Assembly: GCA_024276305.1 (NCBI GenBank)
Contig: JAJRXK010000111.1
Location: 1 to 64,000 of the forward strand
Direction of reading: 5' to 3'
Origin: Candidatus Krumholzibacteriota bacterium
Lineage (GTDB): Bacteria; Krumholzibacteriota; Krumholzibacteriia; JAJRXK01
DNA length: 64,000 nt
Part shown: positions 23,978 through 33,507 of the stretch, in pieces
Numbering within the stretch: position 1 is the first letter of the stretch
Layout: each line of letters starts with the position of its first letter
The notes under the pieces: generated by a model
What the model was told of the DNA's origin: nothing
The model's input: only the letters and a program-made list of their open reading frames with translations
Database searches by the model: none
Program-made: the position numbers and the translations under genes

Positions 23978-26535
23978 TCGCCCTCCTGCGACTCGTTCAC
24001 CTGCGATACTGGCGACATCATCCGGTGCAGGCCCTGTTGCCAGCCCTGGGAATCGCCATCGGAGTGGCAGCGATCCTGGCCGTGGACCTCGGCAGCCGTT
24101 CCACCGTCGACACCTTCGAGACCACACTCCGTCGCCTCGAGGGTCATGCCACCCACCAGATTCGCGGGGGATCGGAACCCCTGGATCCGCGTCTGGCCGC
24201 GCGCATCGCCGCCCTCCCGGGAGTGAGCGGAGCGGCGCCGGTTCTCGAAACCATTGCCCTCTACGAGGAACCCCTGCGCATCTACGGGATCGATCCCCTG
24301 GCCGAGGCCACGGTTCGCAACCTGGGCCTGGAGACGGAGACCGGCGAAGACGGCAGACTCTTCGCATTCTCCCCGCGCAGCGCGCGGCTGATGGCCGACC
24401 CCGGGGCCATCCTCCTCTCGCAGCCCTTCATGCGCCGACGCCACATTGCCGTGGGCGACACCCTGGAATTGGCGGTGGGCTCCCGCCGGGAACGAGTCTT
24501 CGTCCTCGACGCCCTTCCCCTCGAAGTGGGGGGGCTCGAAGTTCCCGACAACCTGGCCCTCTGCGACCTGGCCACCGCCCAGGAAATCACCGGGCGCTCC
24601 GATGTCGATCGCATCGACCTCGTCATTTCCTCACTCCCGCAGCGTCCGGTCCTCCGCAACATTCGGGAGCTGCTGCCGGGGGGAGTCGAATTGACCCGGA
24701 CCGGTTCGGCGACCCGGGGCGTCGAAAAGATGCTCGGGCCCCTCCAACTCAACCTTCGAGCCCTGAGCTATCTGGCCCTCTTCGTCTCCCTCTTCTTGAT
24801 CTACAACGCCATGGTCATCGCGGTTCTGCGCCGCCGCACCACCATCGGGATCGTGCGTTGCCTGGGGGCCACCCCTCGGGCGGTGCTCGGAGCGTGGCTC
24901 CTGGAGGCCCTGGCCATCGGGGCGATGGGCACCGCCGTCGGCTTGGTCCTGGGCCTGGTCGGAGGACGCATCGCCCTCTCGGGACTCTCCCAGACCACCA
25001 CCGATCTCTACGGTTGGGTCCAGGGCGCGCGTTTTGGCGTGGACTCGAATTCGGTGGCCAAAGCCGCGGCGGTCGGTCTTCTCGCCTCCCTCGCCGCGGC
25101 CGTAGGTCCCGCCTTGGAGGCCGCGGGCACCTCCCCTCTCCGCACCACCATTCGTAGCGAGCTCGAGGCCAAGACCGCAGGACAGATCTGGAGTCGGGCT
25201 CTGTGGATCACCGGCCCGCTGGTCCTGCTCCTGATCGTCTTCCTGGCCTGGCCCACCCAACACCCTCTCCCCGGATATGGAGCGGCGGTGGTGGTCGCCC
25301 TCCTGGCTGCGGCCGCGGTCCCCCCCCTCGGAAGCCGGTTGCTCCTGCGACTCGCACCTCTCCTCCAACGCTACGGCGGCATCGTGGTCGCCATGGCCGC
25401 CCGCAATATCGAGCGCTCTCTCAGTCGAACCGGAATCGCCCTGGCCGCCCTGACCGTCGCCCTCTCCATGTCCGTGGCCATGGGGACCATGGTCTCGAGC
25501 TTCCGCGGGGAATTGCACCAGTGGATCGAGAGGGTCGTGCGCGCCGATGTCTACATCTCTCCCGCCACCGCAGAAGTGGACCGGGACAACGGCCGTCTCG
25601 AGTCCTCCTTGGTCGAGGTCCTGCGAAGCTGGCCCGGGGTCGAGGCGGTCGATACCTACCGCTCCATCGCGGCCCGCTTTCGCGGGCAGGACACCCGCTG
25701 CGCCGCGGTGGAGGTGAAGATCTACCGTCGCTACACCGAGGCCGACGTCATCGATGGCACTGCTCCGCGGGATTATTTCGATCGTCTCGAACAGGGTCAG
25801 GTCGGAGTCTCCGAAAGCCTGGCTCGGCGTTTCGGAATCCAGGCGGGGCAACGCATCGAAGTGCACGCGGCCGGGAAGTCGGTGGAGTTCCGGGTGGCGG
25901 GGATCTACCGGGACTACACCAGCGATCGCGGAATCCTGATGCTCGATCGTCGCAGCTTCGAAGTGCACTTCGGTCGGTGGGAAGCTCAGGGAGCGGCCCT
26001 CTACGCCGAGCCCGGACAGGAAGTCGCGTCCCTGGTCGAAGAGTTGAAGCGCCAGGTGGGCCCCGAATACGCGGTGATGATCCGCAGCAACCGTGACCTT
26101 CGACAGAGGGCCTACGCGATCTTCGAACGCACCTTCCGAGTGGCCCGGGGAATGGAATTCGTGGGGATCGCCGTCGCCGCCATCGGCATTCTGGCCGCGC
26201 TGTTGGCCCTCCTGCTCGAGCGAGGCCGCGAACTGGCGGTCATGCGAAGTCTGGGCCTCGAGCCCAACGGCCTCCGCACTCTGTTGGTGACCGAATCCAT
26301 TCTGATCGCGGTGCTGGCCTGGATCTTCGCCCTCTTCGCCGGGGCCGCCTTGTCCTGGATTCTGCTCCACGTGATCAATCTTCGGAGCTTCGGATGGCTC
26401 CTTCCCTTCCGCATCCCCTGGGGCGATTGGCTCCTGACCTTGGGGTGGAGTCTGGCCGCCGCGCTTCTGGCGAGCTGGGTCCCCCTGCGTCAGCTCCAAA
26501 CCCTCAGCGTGAGCCGCGCGCTGCGAGAGGAGTGA
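23974..26535 (+). CDS. FtsX/MacB-like ABC permease
   Basis: 853 residues from ATG 23974 in the ATPase stop. The layout is one N-terminal helix (LLPALGIAIGVAAILAVD), a large periplasmic domain, a three-helix FtsX unit around 265-370, more helices and a second periplasmic domain, then a final three-helix FtsX unit (about 715-840) ending WVPLRQLQTLSVSRALREE. This doubled layout is that of the large ABC permeases (YbbP/DUF214-like) found with AttH proteins. It should move a lipid, lipoprotein or hydrophobic compound out of the inner membrane together with the ATPase upstream. It is spaced two bases from the AttH gene. Confidence 0.9.
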   Translation: MIALLRLVHLRYWRHHPVQALLPALGIAIGVAAILAVDLGSRSTVDTFETTLRRLEGHATHQIRGGSEPLDPRLAARIAALPGVSGAAPVLETIALYEEPLRIYGIDPLAEATVRNLGLETETGEDGRLFAFSPRSARLMADPGAILLSQPFMRRRHIAVGDTLELAVGSRRERVFVLDALPLEVGGLEVPDNLALCDLATAQEITGRSDVDRIDLVISSLPQRPVLRNIRELLPGGVELTRTGSATRGVEKMLGPLQLNLRALSYLALFVSLFLIYNAMVIAVLRRRTTIGIVRCLGATPRAVLGAWLLEALAIGAMGTAVGLVLGLVGGRIALSGLSQTTTDLYGWVQGARFGVDSNSVAKAAAVGLLASLAAAVGPALEAAGTSPLRTTIRSELEAKTAGQIWSRALWITGPLVLLLIVFLAWPTQHPLPGYGAAVVVALLAAAAVPPLGSRLLLRLAPLLQRYGGIVVAMAARNIERSLSRTGIALAALTVALSMSVAMGTMVSSFRGELHQWIERVVRADVYISPATAEVDRDNGRLESSLVEVLRSWPGVEAVDTYRSIAARFRGQDTRCAAVEVKIYRRYTEADVIDGTAPRDYFDRLEQGQVGVSESLARRFGIQAGQRIEVHAAGKSVEFRVAGIYRDYTSDRGILMLDRRSFEVHFGRWEAQGAALYAEPGQEVASLVEELKRQVGPEYAVMIRSNRDLRQRAYAIFERTFRVARGMEFVGIAVAAIGILAALLALLLERGRELAVMRSLGLEPNGLRTLLVTESILIAVLAWIFALFAGAALSWILLHVINLRSFGWLLPFRIPWGDWLLTLGWSLAAALLASWVPLRQLQTLSVSRALREE

Positions 26536-26537
26536 GG

Positions 26538-27635
26538 GTGAAACGACGGTTCTGGCCTCTCCTCGCGTGGGCCATCTCGGCCTGGGTCTCGCCCCTCTGG
26601 GCCCAGGCCCCCCAATTCGAGATCGCCTCGACTCCGCGGAGCTGGTCCTTCCCCCGCGACCACGCGAGCCATCCCGACTATTCCACCGAGTGGTGGTACT
26701 TCACCGGAAGCGTCTTCGACACCCACAGCCGCCGTTATGGTTACGAGCTCACCTTCTTCCGGGTGGGCCTGCGCCCCGATCTGCCCGAGGGCTCGGAGTG
26801 GAGAGCCCGCGACCTCATCGTGGCTCATCTGACCTTCACCGAAGTGGAGTGGGAACGCTTCCACCAAGCGGAGCGCATGCAACGAGCCGCCGCCGGCTTG
26901 GCCCAGGCGAGGTCGGATCGTCTCGAGCTATGGATCGGCGACTGGAGTGTGACCTACCAAGCGGGGGGCACCTTCCGGCTGAAGGCCTCCCACGAGGACT
27001 TCGGCCTGGATCTGGAGTTGCGTCCGACTCGGCCTCCCATTCTCCACGGCGACCAGGGCCTCTCGTGGAAGGACGCCGACCGCACCATGGCCTCCCATTA
27101 TCTCAGCCAACCACGAATGCAGACCACCGGAGGGATCACTCTGGGCGGGTTGCGTCGGCCCGTCTCGGGCAGCACCTGGATGGACCACGAATTCTTCACC
27201 GGACCCACTCCCCGAGAAGGGTTGGGTTGGGATTGGTTCAGCGTCCGCCTGTCGGACGGCCGTGACCTGATGGTCTACCGCGTCCGTCAGGATGGGCGCG
27301 AGTCCGCGGTCTTCGGTACGGTGGTGGAACCGGACGGCCAATCCCGTCCCCTCGTCACCGAAGGCCTACGCCTGACCCCCACTCGGTGGTGGTCGAGTCC
27401 CCGCACTCGCATCCGCTATCCCATCGAGTGGACCATCGACGTCCCCGCCGAGGAGCTTCGCCTCTCGGTCCATCCCACCCTGGACGAACAGGAAGTCGAC
27501 GCGCGCCGAACGGTGGGCTTCAGGTATTGGGAAGGGCTCTGCGACTATGACATCCGCTGGAAGGGTCAGGATCTGATCGGAGAGGGATATGTGGAGCTCA
27601 CGGGATACGATCGATTGACCATGTCACAACCCTGA
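26538..27635 (+). CDS. AttH/CrtC-like lipocalin-fold protein
   Basis: 365 residues from GTG 26538, which follows GAGAGGAGTGAGG. An N-terminal signal (FWPLLAWAISAWVSPLWAQ) is followed by the family's EWWYFTG (near 53) and later a characteristic WMDHEFFTG segment. AttH and hydroxyneurosporene synthase (CrtC) share a double lipocalin-like barrel that binds hydrophobic molecules. AttH-type genes often accompany an ABC ATPase/permease, as here, and are thought to bind the exported or imported lipid in the periplasm. The CrtC reaction cannot be assumed; no carotenoid genes are in the window. Confidence 0.82.
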   Translation: MKRRFWPLLAWAISAWVSPLWAQAPQFEIASTPRSWSFPRDHASHPDYSTEWWYFTGSVFDTHSRRYGYELTFFRVGLRPDLPEGSEWRARDLIVAHLTFTEVEWERFHQAERMQRAAAGLAQARSDRLELWIGDWSVTYQAGGTFRLKASHEDFGLDLELRPTRPPILHGDQGLSWKDADRTMASHYLSQPRMQTTGGITLGGLRRPVSGSTWMDHEFFTGPTPREGLGWDWFSVRLSDGRDLMVYRVRQDGRESAVFGTVVEPDGQSRPLVTEGLRLTPTRWWSSPRTRIRYPIEWTIDVPAEELRLSVHPTLDEQEVDARRTVGFRYWEGLCDYDIRWKGQDLIGEGYVELTGYDRLTMSQP

Positions 27636-27659
27636 AGCGGTCGAGTAGGATTGCGACCC

Positions 27660-29117
27660 ATGCGTCCGTCCGTCGCCAAGCTCGTTTTCGTGCTGGGCCT
27701 CCTGGCCCTGCGCGCGCCTCTGTGGTGGAGGCCCGGACTGGGCCGAGACGAAGCAACCTATGTCTACTGGGCAGCTCACTTCGAGTCTCGTTATGCGCCC
27801 TTGGTCGAAGGGGGACTGGCGGCTCTGCGCTTGGTGGGAGCCCACTCTCCCGCCATGCTTCGAACTCTCTCTCTGCTCACCGGCGTGGCGGTGCTCTGGC
27901 TCTTCCACCAATGGCTTCGCGAACGGGGGATCTCCGAGAGAGCCCGTGCCCTGGCCGTGGCGGCGATCGCACTCAGCCCCTGGCAGAGTTATGTCGCCTC
28001 GCTGATCCACCCCGATGGACTCCTGACCGTCGCCGCCCTCGCCTTTGCCCTGAGTCTTCGGCGAGGACAGCTCTTGGGCGCCGCCGGCGCCGCCGTGCTG
28101 GCCCTCTGGGCCAAGCCCAGCGGCTTGGTGGTGGTCGCCGTCGCACTCCTGCACTTCGTCCTTCCTCCCTGGACCACGCAGCTCGGACGTCGCACCTCAG
28201 CAGCTGCGATCCTTCTGGTCTCCACCGCGTGGAGTCTGCACCAGTGGACTCCCGAAATGCTGCAGGCGCTGCGGAGCTTCGGCCGGATCTCCGCCGATGT
28301 CGGCCCCCTCTCGCGCGCATTCCTGGGCGCCGGGAGTCTGGCCTTCCTGGCCGGACCTCTGCCCCTGTGGGCCGGAGTCCGGGCGGTGCGCAACCCCCAA
28401 CTCCGCTCCCTTCTCGATCCCCGACGGGCCGGCGAGCTTCTGGGATGGGTCTACCTATTGGCCTTCGGAGTGGCGGCCCTCGGCCTGGGCCAGATCAAAG
28501 CGAATTGGATTCTCCCCTCGCTCCTGCTGCTCTGGCCCGAGTTCTCCATCGATCGTCGCTCGCTGCGGTGGGGAATGCTCTTCGTGCCCGCCCTCTTCTC
28601 GGGAGCCATGGTGGTCGCCTTCGTCTCTCCGGCCACCCTGGCGAAAGTGGAAGAGCGGATCGGAGACCACGCGCCGCACTACCTCACTCTGGCCGGAGAG
28701 CGCGAGGCCGAAGTCGCGGGAGCGAGCCGGTGGTGGCATCGCACCGCCGAGTACCGCTCCCTTCGCCCCTGGACCCTCCAGCTATTGGAGGAGCACCCCG
28801 AATTGCGAAGCGTCGAGACCATCGTGAGCGACGACTACGGTCTGGCCGCACAGTTGGCGATGGAATTGGAACGAATCGGTCCCACCCCCGTACCCCAGCT
28901 CGTACTGCCCCTCGACCCGCTCTTCGCCCGGACCTCCTCCGACGCGCGGGCCGGGCGAACGCTGGTCCTGGCGCTGCACCATGCAGTCTCCGAACTCAGC
29001 GAATCCGCGGGGGCGGAGTTTTCCTGGCCCCACCCGATCACCGGACGGCCCCTGCGCTTGTCCTGGCACGAAACCGCTGCGGCGACGAGAGAACACGACT
29101 CGAGGAATCTCCCATGA
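27660..29117 (+). CDS. ArnT/PMT-like GT-C membrane glycosyltransferase
   Basis: 485 residues from ATG 27660 with AGGA 9 bases upstream. The first loop contains the catalytic-type acidic motif PGLGRDEATYVYWA (Arg-Asp-Glu), as in ArnT/PMT GT-C enzymes, and HPDGLL appears later. About ten membrane helices precede a soluble C-terminal domain (about 345-485). It would transfer a sugar from a polyprenyl-phosphate donor to a lipid or protein acceptor on the periplasmic face. The stop overlaps the DUF547 gene start (ATGA). Confidence 0.75.
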   Translation: MRPSVAKLVFVLGLLALRAPLWWRPGLGRDEATYVYWAAHFESRYAPLVEGGLAALRLVGAHSPAMLRTLSLLTGVAVLWLFHQWLRERGISERARALAVAAIALSPWQSYVASLIHPDGLLTVAALAFALSLRRGQLLGAAGAAVLALWAKPSGLVVVAVALLHFVLPPWTTQLGRRTSAAAILLVSTAWSLHQWTPEMLQALRSFGRISADVGPLSRAFLGAGSLAFLAGPLPLWAGVRAVRNPQLRSLLDPRRAGELLGWVYLLAFGVAALGLGQIKANWILPSLLLLWPEFSIDRRSLRWGMLFVPALFSGAMVVAFVSPATLAKVEERIGDHAPHYLTLAGEREAEVAGASRWWHRTAEYRSLRPWTLQLLEEHPELRSVETIVSDDYGLAAQLAMELERIGPTPVPQLVLPLDPLFARTSSDARAGRTLVLALHHAVSELSESAGAEFSWPHPITGRPLRLSWHETAAATREHDSRNLP

Positions 29118-29908
29118 ACCATCGCATCCTACGATCCACCTTCGCCACTCTCGCGACTCTGATCTGGGGACTGAGCTCCGTCGCCCAGGCGGCTCCCTCC
29201 CACGAAGTCTTCGACCGGCTGCTCGGCACCTATGTCGTCGATGACCGATTCGTTCAATACGATCTCTGGTATTCGAATCCCGAGGATGTCGAGGCCCTCC
29301 ACGATTACATCCGTTCTCTGGAGAAGGTTCACCCCCAGGATCTCCCACGCAACGAGGCCCTGGCCTATTGGATCAATCTCTACAACGCAGTGACCCTCGG
29401 GCTCATTCTCGATCACTATCCGGTGACATCGATCAAGGATCTCGGGGGTAGGTTGAGCTCTCCCTGGGACCAAGAACTCGTCCGGGTGGATTCCGAAGCT
29501 CTGACCCTGAACAAGATCGAGAACGAGATCCTGCGTCCGAAGTTCCGAGAGCCCCGGATCCACTTTGCCATCAGCTGCGCTTCGCAGAGCTGCCCTCCCC
29601 TGGCGTCGACGGCCTACACCGGCGACCGCATCGAAGAGCAGCTCGAAGCAGCCGCACGCCGGACCATCACCGATCCCTATTGGGTGGATCTCTCGCATTG
29701 CGGCACCTATGCCAAGGGCTCGATCCGTCTCTCCAAGATCTTCGGGTGGTACAAGGACGACTTCGGTGGAGAGAAAGGAGTGCGCAACTTCTTGGCCCAC
29801 TATCTTCCCGCTCAGAAACTCCCTCTGCAGAACGGAGGGTGTTCGCTAGACTACAATGACTACGACTGGACCCTGAATCTCCCGCCGGGAGACTCCGACT
29901 CGAGGTGA
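29114..29908 (+). CDS. DUF547 secreted protein
   Basis: 264 residues from ATG 29114. A signal peptide (FATLATLIWGLSSVAQAAP) is followed by the DUF547 hallmarks: NEALAYWINLYNAVTL, then HYPVTSIKDLG, and HFAISCASQSCPPL with conserved cysteines. The role of DUF547 is not established; the fold has been linked to papain-like or thioredoxin-associated functions, but I cannot assign a reaction. Only one member is present, in an operon with a membrane glycosyltransferase and a DUF456 protein. Confidence 0.85.
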   Translation: MNHRILRSTFATLATLIWGLSSVAQAAPSHEVFDRLLGTYVVDDRFVQYDLWYSNPEDVEALHDYIRSLEKVHPQDLPRNEALAYWINLYNAVTLGLILDHYPVTSIKDLGGRLSSPWDQELVRVDSEALTLNKIENEILRPKFREPRIHFAISCASQSCPPLASTAYTGDRIEEQLEAAARRTITDPYWVDLSHCGTYAKGSIRLSKIFGWYKDDFGGEKGVRNFLAHYLPAQKLPLQNGGCSLDYNDYDWTLNLPPGDSDSR

Positions 29909-29914
29909 TGGCGA

Positions 29915-30457
29915 GTGTGGGAGAACCTATCGAGCTGGCTGGCGACCGTCGGAGACCTCGGCCTTCTACTTCTTCTCGCACTGCTGCTTCTCACCAGCAC
30001 CGCGACCATCCTCGTCTCCCTCCCCGGAGGATGGATGGCCCTGGCCGTCGCCTTCCTCTATGACCTGGCCTTCGGATTCACCCGGATCGGTTGGACCTGG
30101 CTGGGAATCTTCGCCGGCCTATTGGTCCTGGGAGAAATCCTGGAGTCACTCCTCGGAATCCTCTACGTGGCGCGAAAGGGAGCCAGCCGCGCCGGCGTGG
30201 TCGGAGCATTCCTGGGAGGGATGGTCGGAGCGCTCCTGGGCAGCACCGCCCTTCCCGTGGTGGGGACCATCCTGGGCAGCTTCGCCGGGGCCTTCGCCGG
30301 AGCGGTGCTCGGCGAGTACTGGAAGAATGACCAACTCGAGCCGTCGCTGCGCGTGGGCTGGCATGCGACGGTGGGCAGAATCCTCGCCACCGTGGTCAAA
30401 CTCGGCCTCAGCTTGACCGGAATCGTATTCGTCCTGCGAGCGGCGTGGGCGTCGTGA
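29915..30457 (+). CDS. DUF456 small membrane protein
   Basis: 180 residues from GTG 29915, 6 bases after the DUF547 stop. It has five or six hydrophobic helices with Gly-rich glycine-zipper segments (GAFLGGMVGALLGSTALPVV and ILGSFAGAFAGAVLGEYW), the DUF456 pattern. Function is unknown in the family. Last gene of the plus-strand run, facing the hemerythrin-like gene. Confidence 0.8.
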   Translation: MWENLSSWLATVGDLGLLLLLALLLLTSTATILVSLPGGWMALAVAFLYDLAFGFTRIGWTWLGIFAGLLVLGEILESLLGILYVARKGASRAGVVGAFLGGMVGALLGSTALPVVGTILGSFAGAFAGAVLGEYWKNDQLEPSLRVGWHATVGRILATVVKLGLSLTGIVFVLRAAWAS

Positions 30458-30493
30458 CGCCCCACCACTCGCATTTCGATGACGAAGCCGCAG

Positions 30494-30949
30494 CTACGAA
30501 GCGTAGCCGCCCTCGAGCCAATACACATCCATGGTCAGTTCGCGTTCGGCCTGTTCGTGACGCCCGAACAGGCGGATGAGCTCCACGAAGTCCTTCTTGA
30601 ACTCGCGCATCAGATCTTCGCTGCCGACGAGATCATGGGAGAGTTCCTCGCGCAGGCGCTCGATGCCGGTGCGGAGGAGGTCGTGTTCGCGACGTAGTTT
30701 CTCGACCTCGGCGGTGTGGTGAGGTCGACGATCCACGACGAAGTTCATGTAGCCGCCCGCTTCTTCGAAGTCGAAGTGGCGTTCGAGACTGGCCGAGAAA
30801 TGCTCGAGGGCCTCTCGGAATCGTTCCCCGTGGTGGGGAAGGGGGTCTTCGCAGAAAGCTTCGAAGGCGGTGACCAGATCCTCTTGGAGGATTCGAAGCT
30901 CCTGGTGCTCTTTGTGCATCTGGCGCCGGAGATCCTGCGTTTCTGTCAT
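30494..30949 (-). CDS. Hemerythrin-like (HHE) protein
   Basis: 151 residues from ATG 30949 with GAGG just upstream. It forms a four-helix bundle with the HHE-type ligands spaced as expected: His15, His58, Glu62 or Glu63, His89, and H131-x3-E135 in the last helix. Such proteins hold a di-iron centre that binds O2 or NO, or senses iron and oxidative state, in the cytoplasm. It lacks a signal peptide and any fused output domain. It is co-directional with the secreted protein upstream but separated by about 130 bases. Confidence 0.82.
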   Translation of the reverse strand: MTETQDLRRQMHKEHQELRILQEDLVTAFEAFCEDPLPHHGERFREALEHFSASLERHFDFEEAGGYMNFVVDRRPHHTAEVEKLRREHDLLRTGIERLREELSHDLVGSEDLMREFKKDFVELIRLFGRHEQAERELTMDVYWLEGGYAS

Positions 30950-31082
30950 ACACCTCACCTCTCTCGCGGCGGGCCACCGTGGACACGATGGCCACTGCGT
31001 CTGTCAGGAGTGGAATCGCAAGCCGGAGATCGATTGAAGCACAGAAGGTGCACAATTGCACTCATTGCCGCGCGACGGTCCA

Positions 31083-32261
31083 TCAAGGGGCGAGGGAGAA
31101 CGACTCCAGTTTCAGCTCGGAGTGGTCGTCTCCGGCCAGGAGCAGCTCATCGCCCAAGACAATGGCACTCTTGCACCAGGCCGGAAGTTCCGACGACAAC
31201 TCCGACCATTGACCACTTCTGCGTTGGAGAATCCGGCCGTAGGGACTTCCGGGCACCAACAACAAGGGGCGACCCGCAGAATTCCCCGCGACGAATCGAG
31301 GGGAGGCGGTCATCGTCCAATCCGAAGTCTCGCGAATCACCTTTCGCAACACCGTCGCTCCGGCCGAAGCCTCGACGATCCGGGACACCCCGGTGGAACC
31401 ATCCCGCCACCAGATGAGATTGCCGTCGCTCACGGCACCCGACATGGGACAGGCTTCGATCTTCCAGGTCGGGGGGCCCACTCTCTCGAACAATTCCAGT
31501 CCATTCTCGATCGTACCCACGCCTCGGTGGATGTCCCGATATCCATCCTCTCCGACATTGCGGACGAGGACCTCGATGCCATCTCTGCGCGCCCGCACGA
31601 AAGGACGACAGCACCCGCACACACTCTCGGTCCACTCCGCAGTGAGGTTGTGTTCCTTCGCCCGGGCCCGAGGCCCCTTCAACTGCACCGCGTAGAGTTG
31701 GGCCGGTTCCTCCTCGCCCACCTCGGCCGCACGCGCATCCAACCACACCGCAACCAACGATCCTCGTTCGTCGAAGTCGAGGCTCACGAAGCCCCGCACC
31801 GCATTGCCACCCGGAGTGTTCAGTCGCCACCGATCGAATTTCCCCCGCGCCGGATCGAAGATGGCGACTCGAATGTCGGCCTGATCATCGAGCCAGCCGA
31901 CCGCGGCACGGCCCTTCGGCCCGGCGCTCAGCGCTGGGCGCAATTCGTCGATGGCGCTGTAGTTCACGCTTCCGGGAAGCTCGTTGACCCTGCGTGCGGC
32001 CCCCAGATGACTCCCCTCCTCTCGGACCGAGAGAAAGAGATCGAAGCCGTCGCCGTTCGCCTTGGCCCACAGAAGATAGACGGTGCCGTCTCCAGCCCGT
32101 GCGAGCTGCGGACCCAAGAATCCCGTGCGGCGCAGAATCTTCTTGCGGCCGGAGGACTCCTGCGCGGTGGCGAGGCTCAGTCCGAAACCGAGGGACCAGA
32201 CCGCCAGCACCAGGAGTGCCATCGCCCGCCTCTTCCCATCCCAAGCCATCCATCCTCTCAT
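31083..32261 (-). CDS. Secreted propeller-like protein with CxCC motif
   Basis: 392 residues from MRGWMAWDGKRR; the longer frame before it lacks a good start. A signal peptide (ALLVLAVWSLGFGLSLATAQ) is followed by repeated blade-like strands (GTVYLLWAKANGDGFDLF, RAAVGWLDDQADIRVAIF, VRGFVSLDFDERGSLVAVWL), as in sialidase-type or related six-bladed propellers. A striking CGCC (in ESVCGCCRPFVRARRDG) sits in the middle. No catalytic Asp-box signature is clear, so it is more safely a binding or structural propeller than a sialidase. Confidence 0.7.
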   Translation of the reverse strand: MRGWMAWDGKRRAMALLVLAVWSLGFGLSLATAQESSGRKKILRRTGFLGPQLARAGDGTVYLLWAKANGDGFDLFLSVREEGSHLGAARRVNELPGSVNYSAIDELRPALSAGPKGRAAVGWLDDQADIRVAIFDPARGKFDRWRLNTPGGNAVRGFVSLDFDERGSLVAVWLDARAAEVGEEEPAQLYAVQLKGPRARAKEHNLTAEWTESVCGCCRPFVRARRDGIEVLVRNVGEDGYRDIHRGVGTIENGLELFERVGPPTWKIEACPMSGAVSDGNLIWWRDGSTGVSRIVEASAGATVLRKVIRETSDWTMTASPRFVAGNSAGRPLLLVPGSPYGRILQRRSGQWSELSSELPAWCKSAIVLGDELLLAGDDHSELKLESFSLAP

Positions 32262-32393
32262 GCCTTCACCTCGGAATCGCAGAAGCAGCTCGATCGCGCT
32301 CGCCGACGGTATCAGATTCCAGAGGAATTGGGCAGCCAGGCCTCGATCCCTTAGACTCCCACGGTCCACCCTCGACCCGGAGATCGCAACGCC

Positions 32394-33248
32394 ATGTCCC
32401 TTTCGGTCCAGCCCTGGATCTGGTCCGCCCTCGCGTGGACCTTCCTGGCCCCGAACGCGCAGGCGACCGAGACCTTCCATTACGGTTGGCCCGACTCGGG
32501 TCAGGTGGTCCTCGAAGTGCAACGGCTGAGCATCGAGCGGCGAGTGGCGACCCGGTGGACCCTCCGATGGGCGCCCCACCAAGGGGAAACCCGTTTCGAA
32601 GTCGTGGATCCTCAGCTGATCGGACTCTTTGCCGCCGGCCGTGAATTGTCCCTGACCTCGTCCCTGGGGGAGAGCGTTCTCGCACTCGAATCCGTCCTGC
32701 CGGCCTGGGAAGTGGGGCCGGCCGGCGAATTCCGGGGAATCGACGGAGACTCCCTGGATCGAAGCGTGGCCAAAGCCCTCGATCGCTACCGGGCCCGGGT
32801 CGACAGCACCCAGGCCCTGTTCGAGACGACCCTTGCGACTCTGACCAGCGAGGGGCTACGCCTCCAATCTCGCCAGCGCATCCGACAGGCCTGGCGGGCC
32901 TGGGTCTCGGAGTGGAGAGCGATGCCGGTCGAAGCGGGTTGGGTCGGCGCCGACAGCGTCTCGGTCCTCTACCGCAACGAGTCCCTTCGAGGGGAGCGCC
33001 TCCGCCAAGTCGAGGCTCTCCCCCATCTGCGAGGATTCGCCTTGGCGCACCTGCGCAGCAGCTTCTCGGTGGAGGGACGGCGGTCCGAAATCCTCCAAGC
33101 CCGGGTCGAGGTGGCGACCTTGCGCCCCCTCCGCGCAAGCCTGCGGGTCTCGGTTCCCCGCGACTCCTCGGCCGTGGGCCCCGACGTTCCCGAGCTCTAC
33201 GAGGAGGAGCTCTTCACCTTCCGCTGGCCCGGATTGCCGGCCCGCTGA
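32394..33248 (+). CDS. Secreted hypothetical protein
   Basis: 284 residues. A signal peptide (WIWSALAWTFLAPNAQAT) is followed by a mixed beta and alpha protein without recognisable motifs. It has one central helical stretch (SVAKALDRYRARVDSTQALF) and a C-terminal strand-rich part. I do not recognise a family. It is divergent from the propeller-like gene (about 130 bases between starts), which may mean shared control. Confidence 0.65.
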   Translation: MSLSVQPWIWSALAWTFLAPNAQATETFHYGWPDSGQVVLEVQRLSIERRVATRWTLRWAPHQGETRFEVVDPQLIGLFAAGRELSLTSSLGESVLALESVLPAWEVGPAGEFRGIDGDSLDRSVAKALDRYRARVDSTQALFETTLATLTSEGLRLQSRQRIRQAWRAWVSEWRAMPVEAGWVGADSVSVLYRNESLRGERLRQVEALPHLRGFALAHLRSSFSVEGRRSEILQARVEVATLRPLRASLRVSVPRDSSAVGPDVPELYEEELFTFRWPGLPAR

Positions 33249-33252
33249 GGAC

Positions 33253-33300
33253 TTTTTGATAATCCAAAGCTATCTTATTGGTCCAATCTATAAATTGGCG
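33253..33300. promoter_or_regulatory. AT-rich segment with CCAA/TTGG half-sites
   Basis: This is the most AT-rich part of the window. It contains alternating half-sites CCAA (33264), TTGG (33278), CCAA (33283) and TTGG (33295), including the near-palindrome ATTGGTCCAAT, plus TATAAA at 33289. It lies about 210 bases before the CBS gene. It could be an operator and promoter; no spaced -35/-10 pair is convincing. Confidence 0.3.
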
Positions 33301-33507
33301 ATATTGCGAGACTGGCCTGAATCTGTGTGGGTCATCGCAATAGGGCGCGTTCGTGGCGCCGAAGCCCCATTGCCCCTCTTCGGACGGCCCGCCCGCGTGA
33401 ATCCTGATCGGGCGTGGAAAGGCGGACCGGGCCGTCCGAGACATTCCCCTCTGCGCTCCGACCCAGTAGAATGGAATTCCCCTCCGCCCCCCCTTCAGGA
33501 GACGGAC

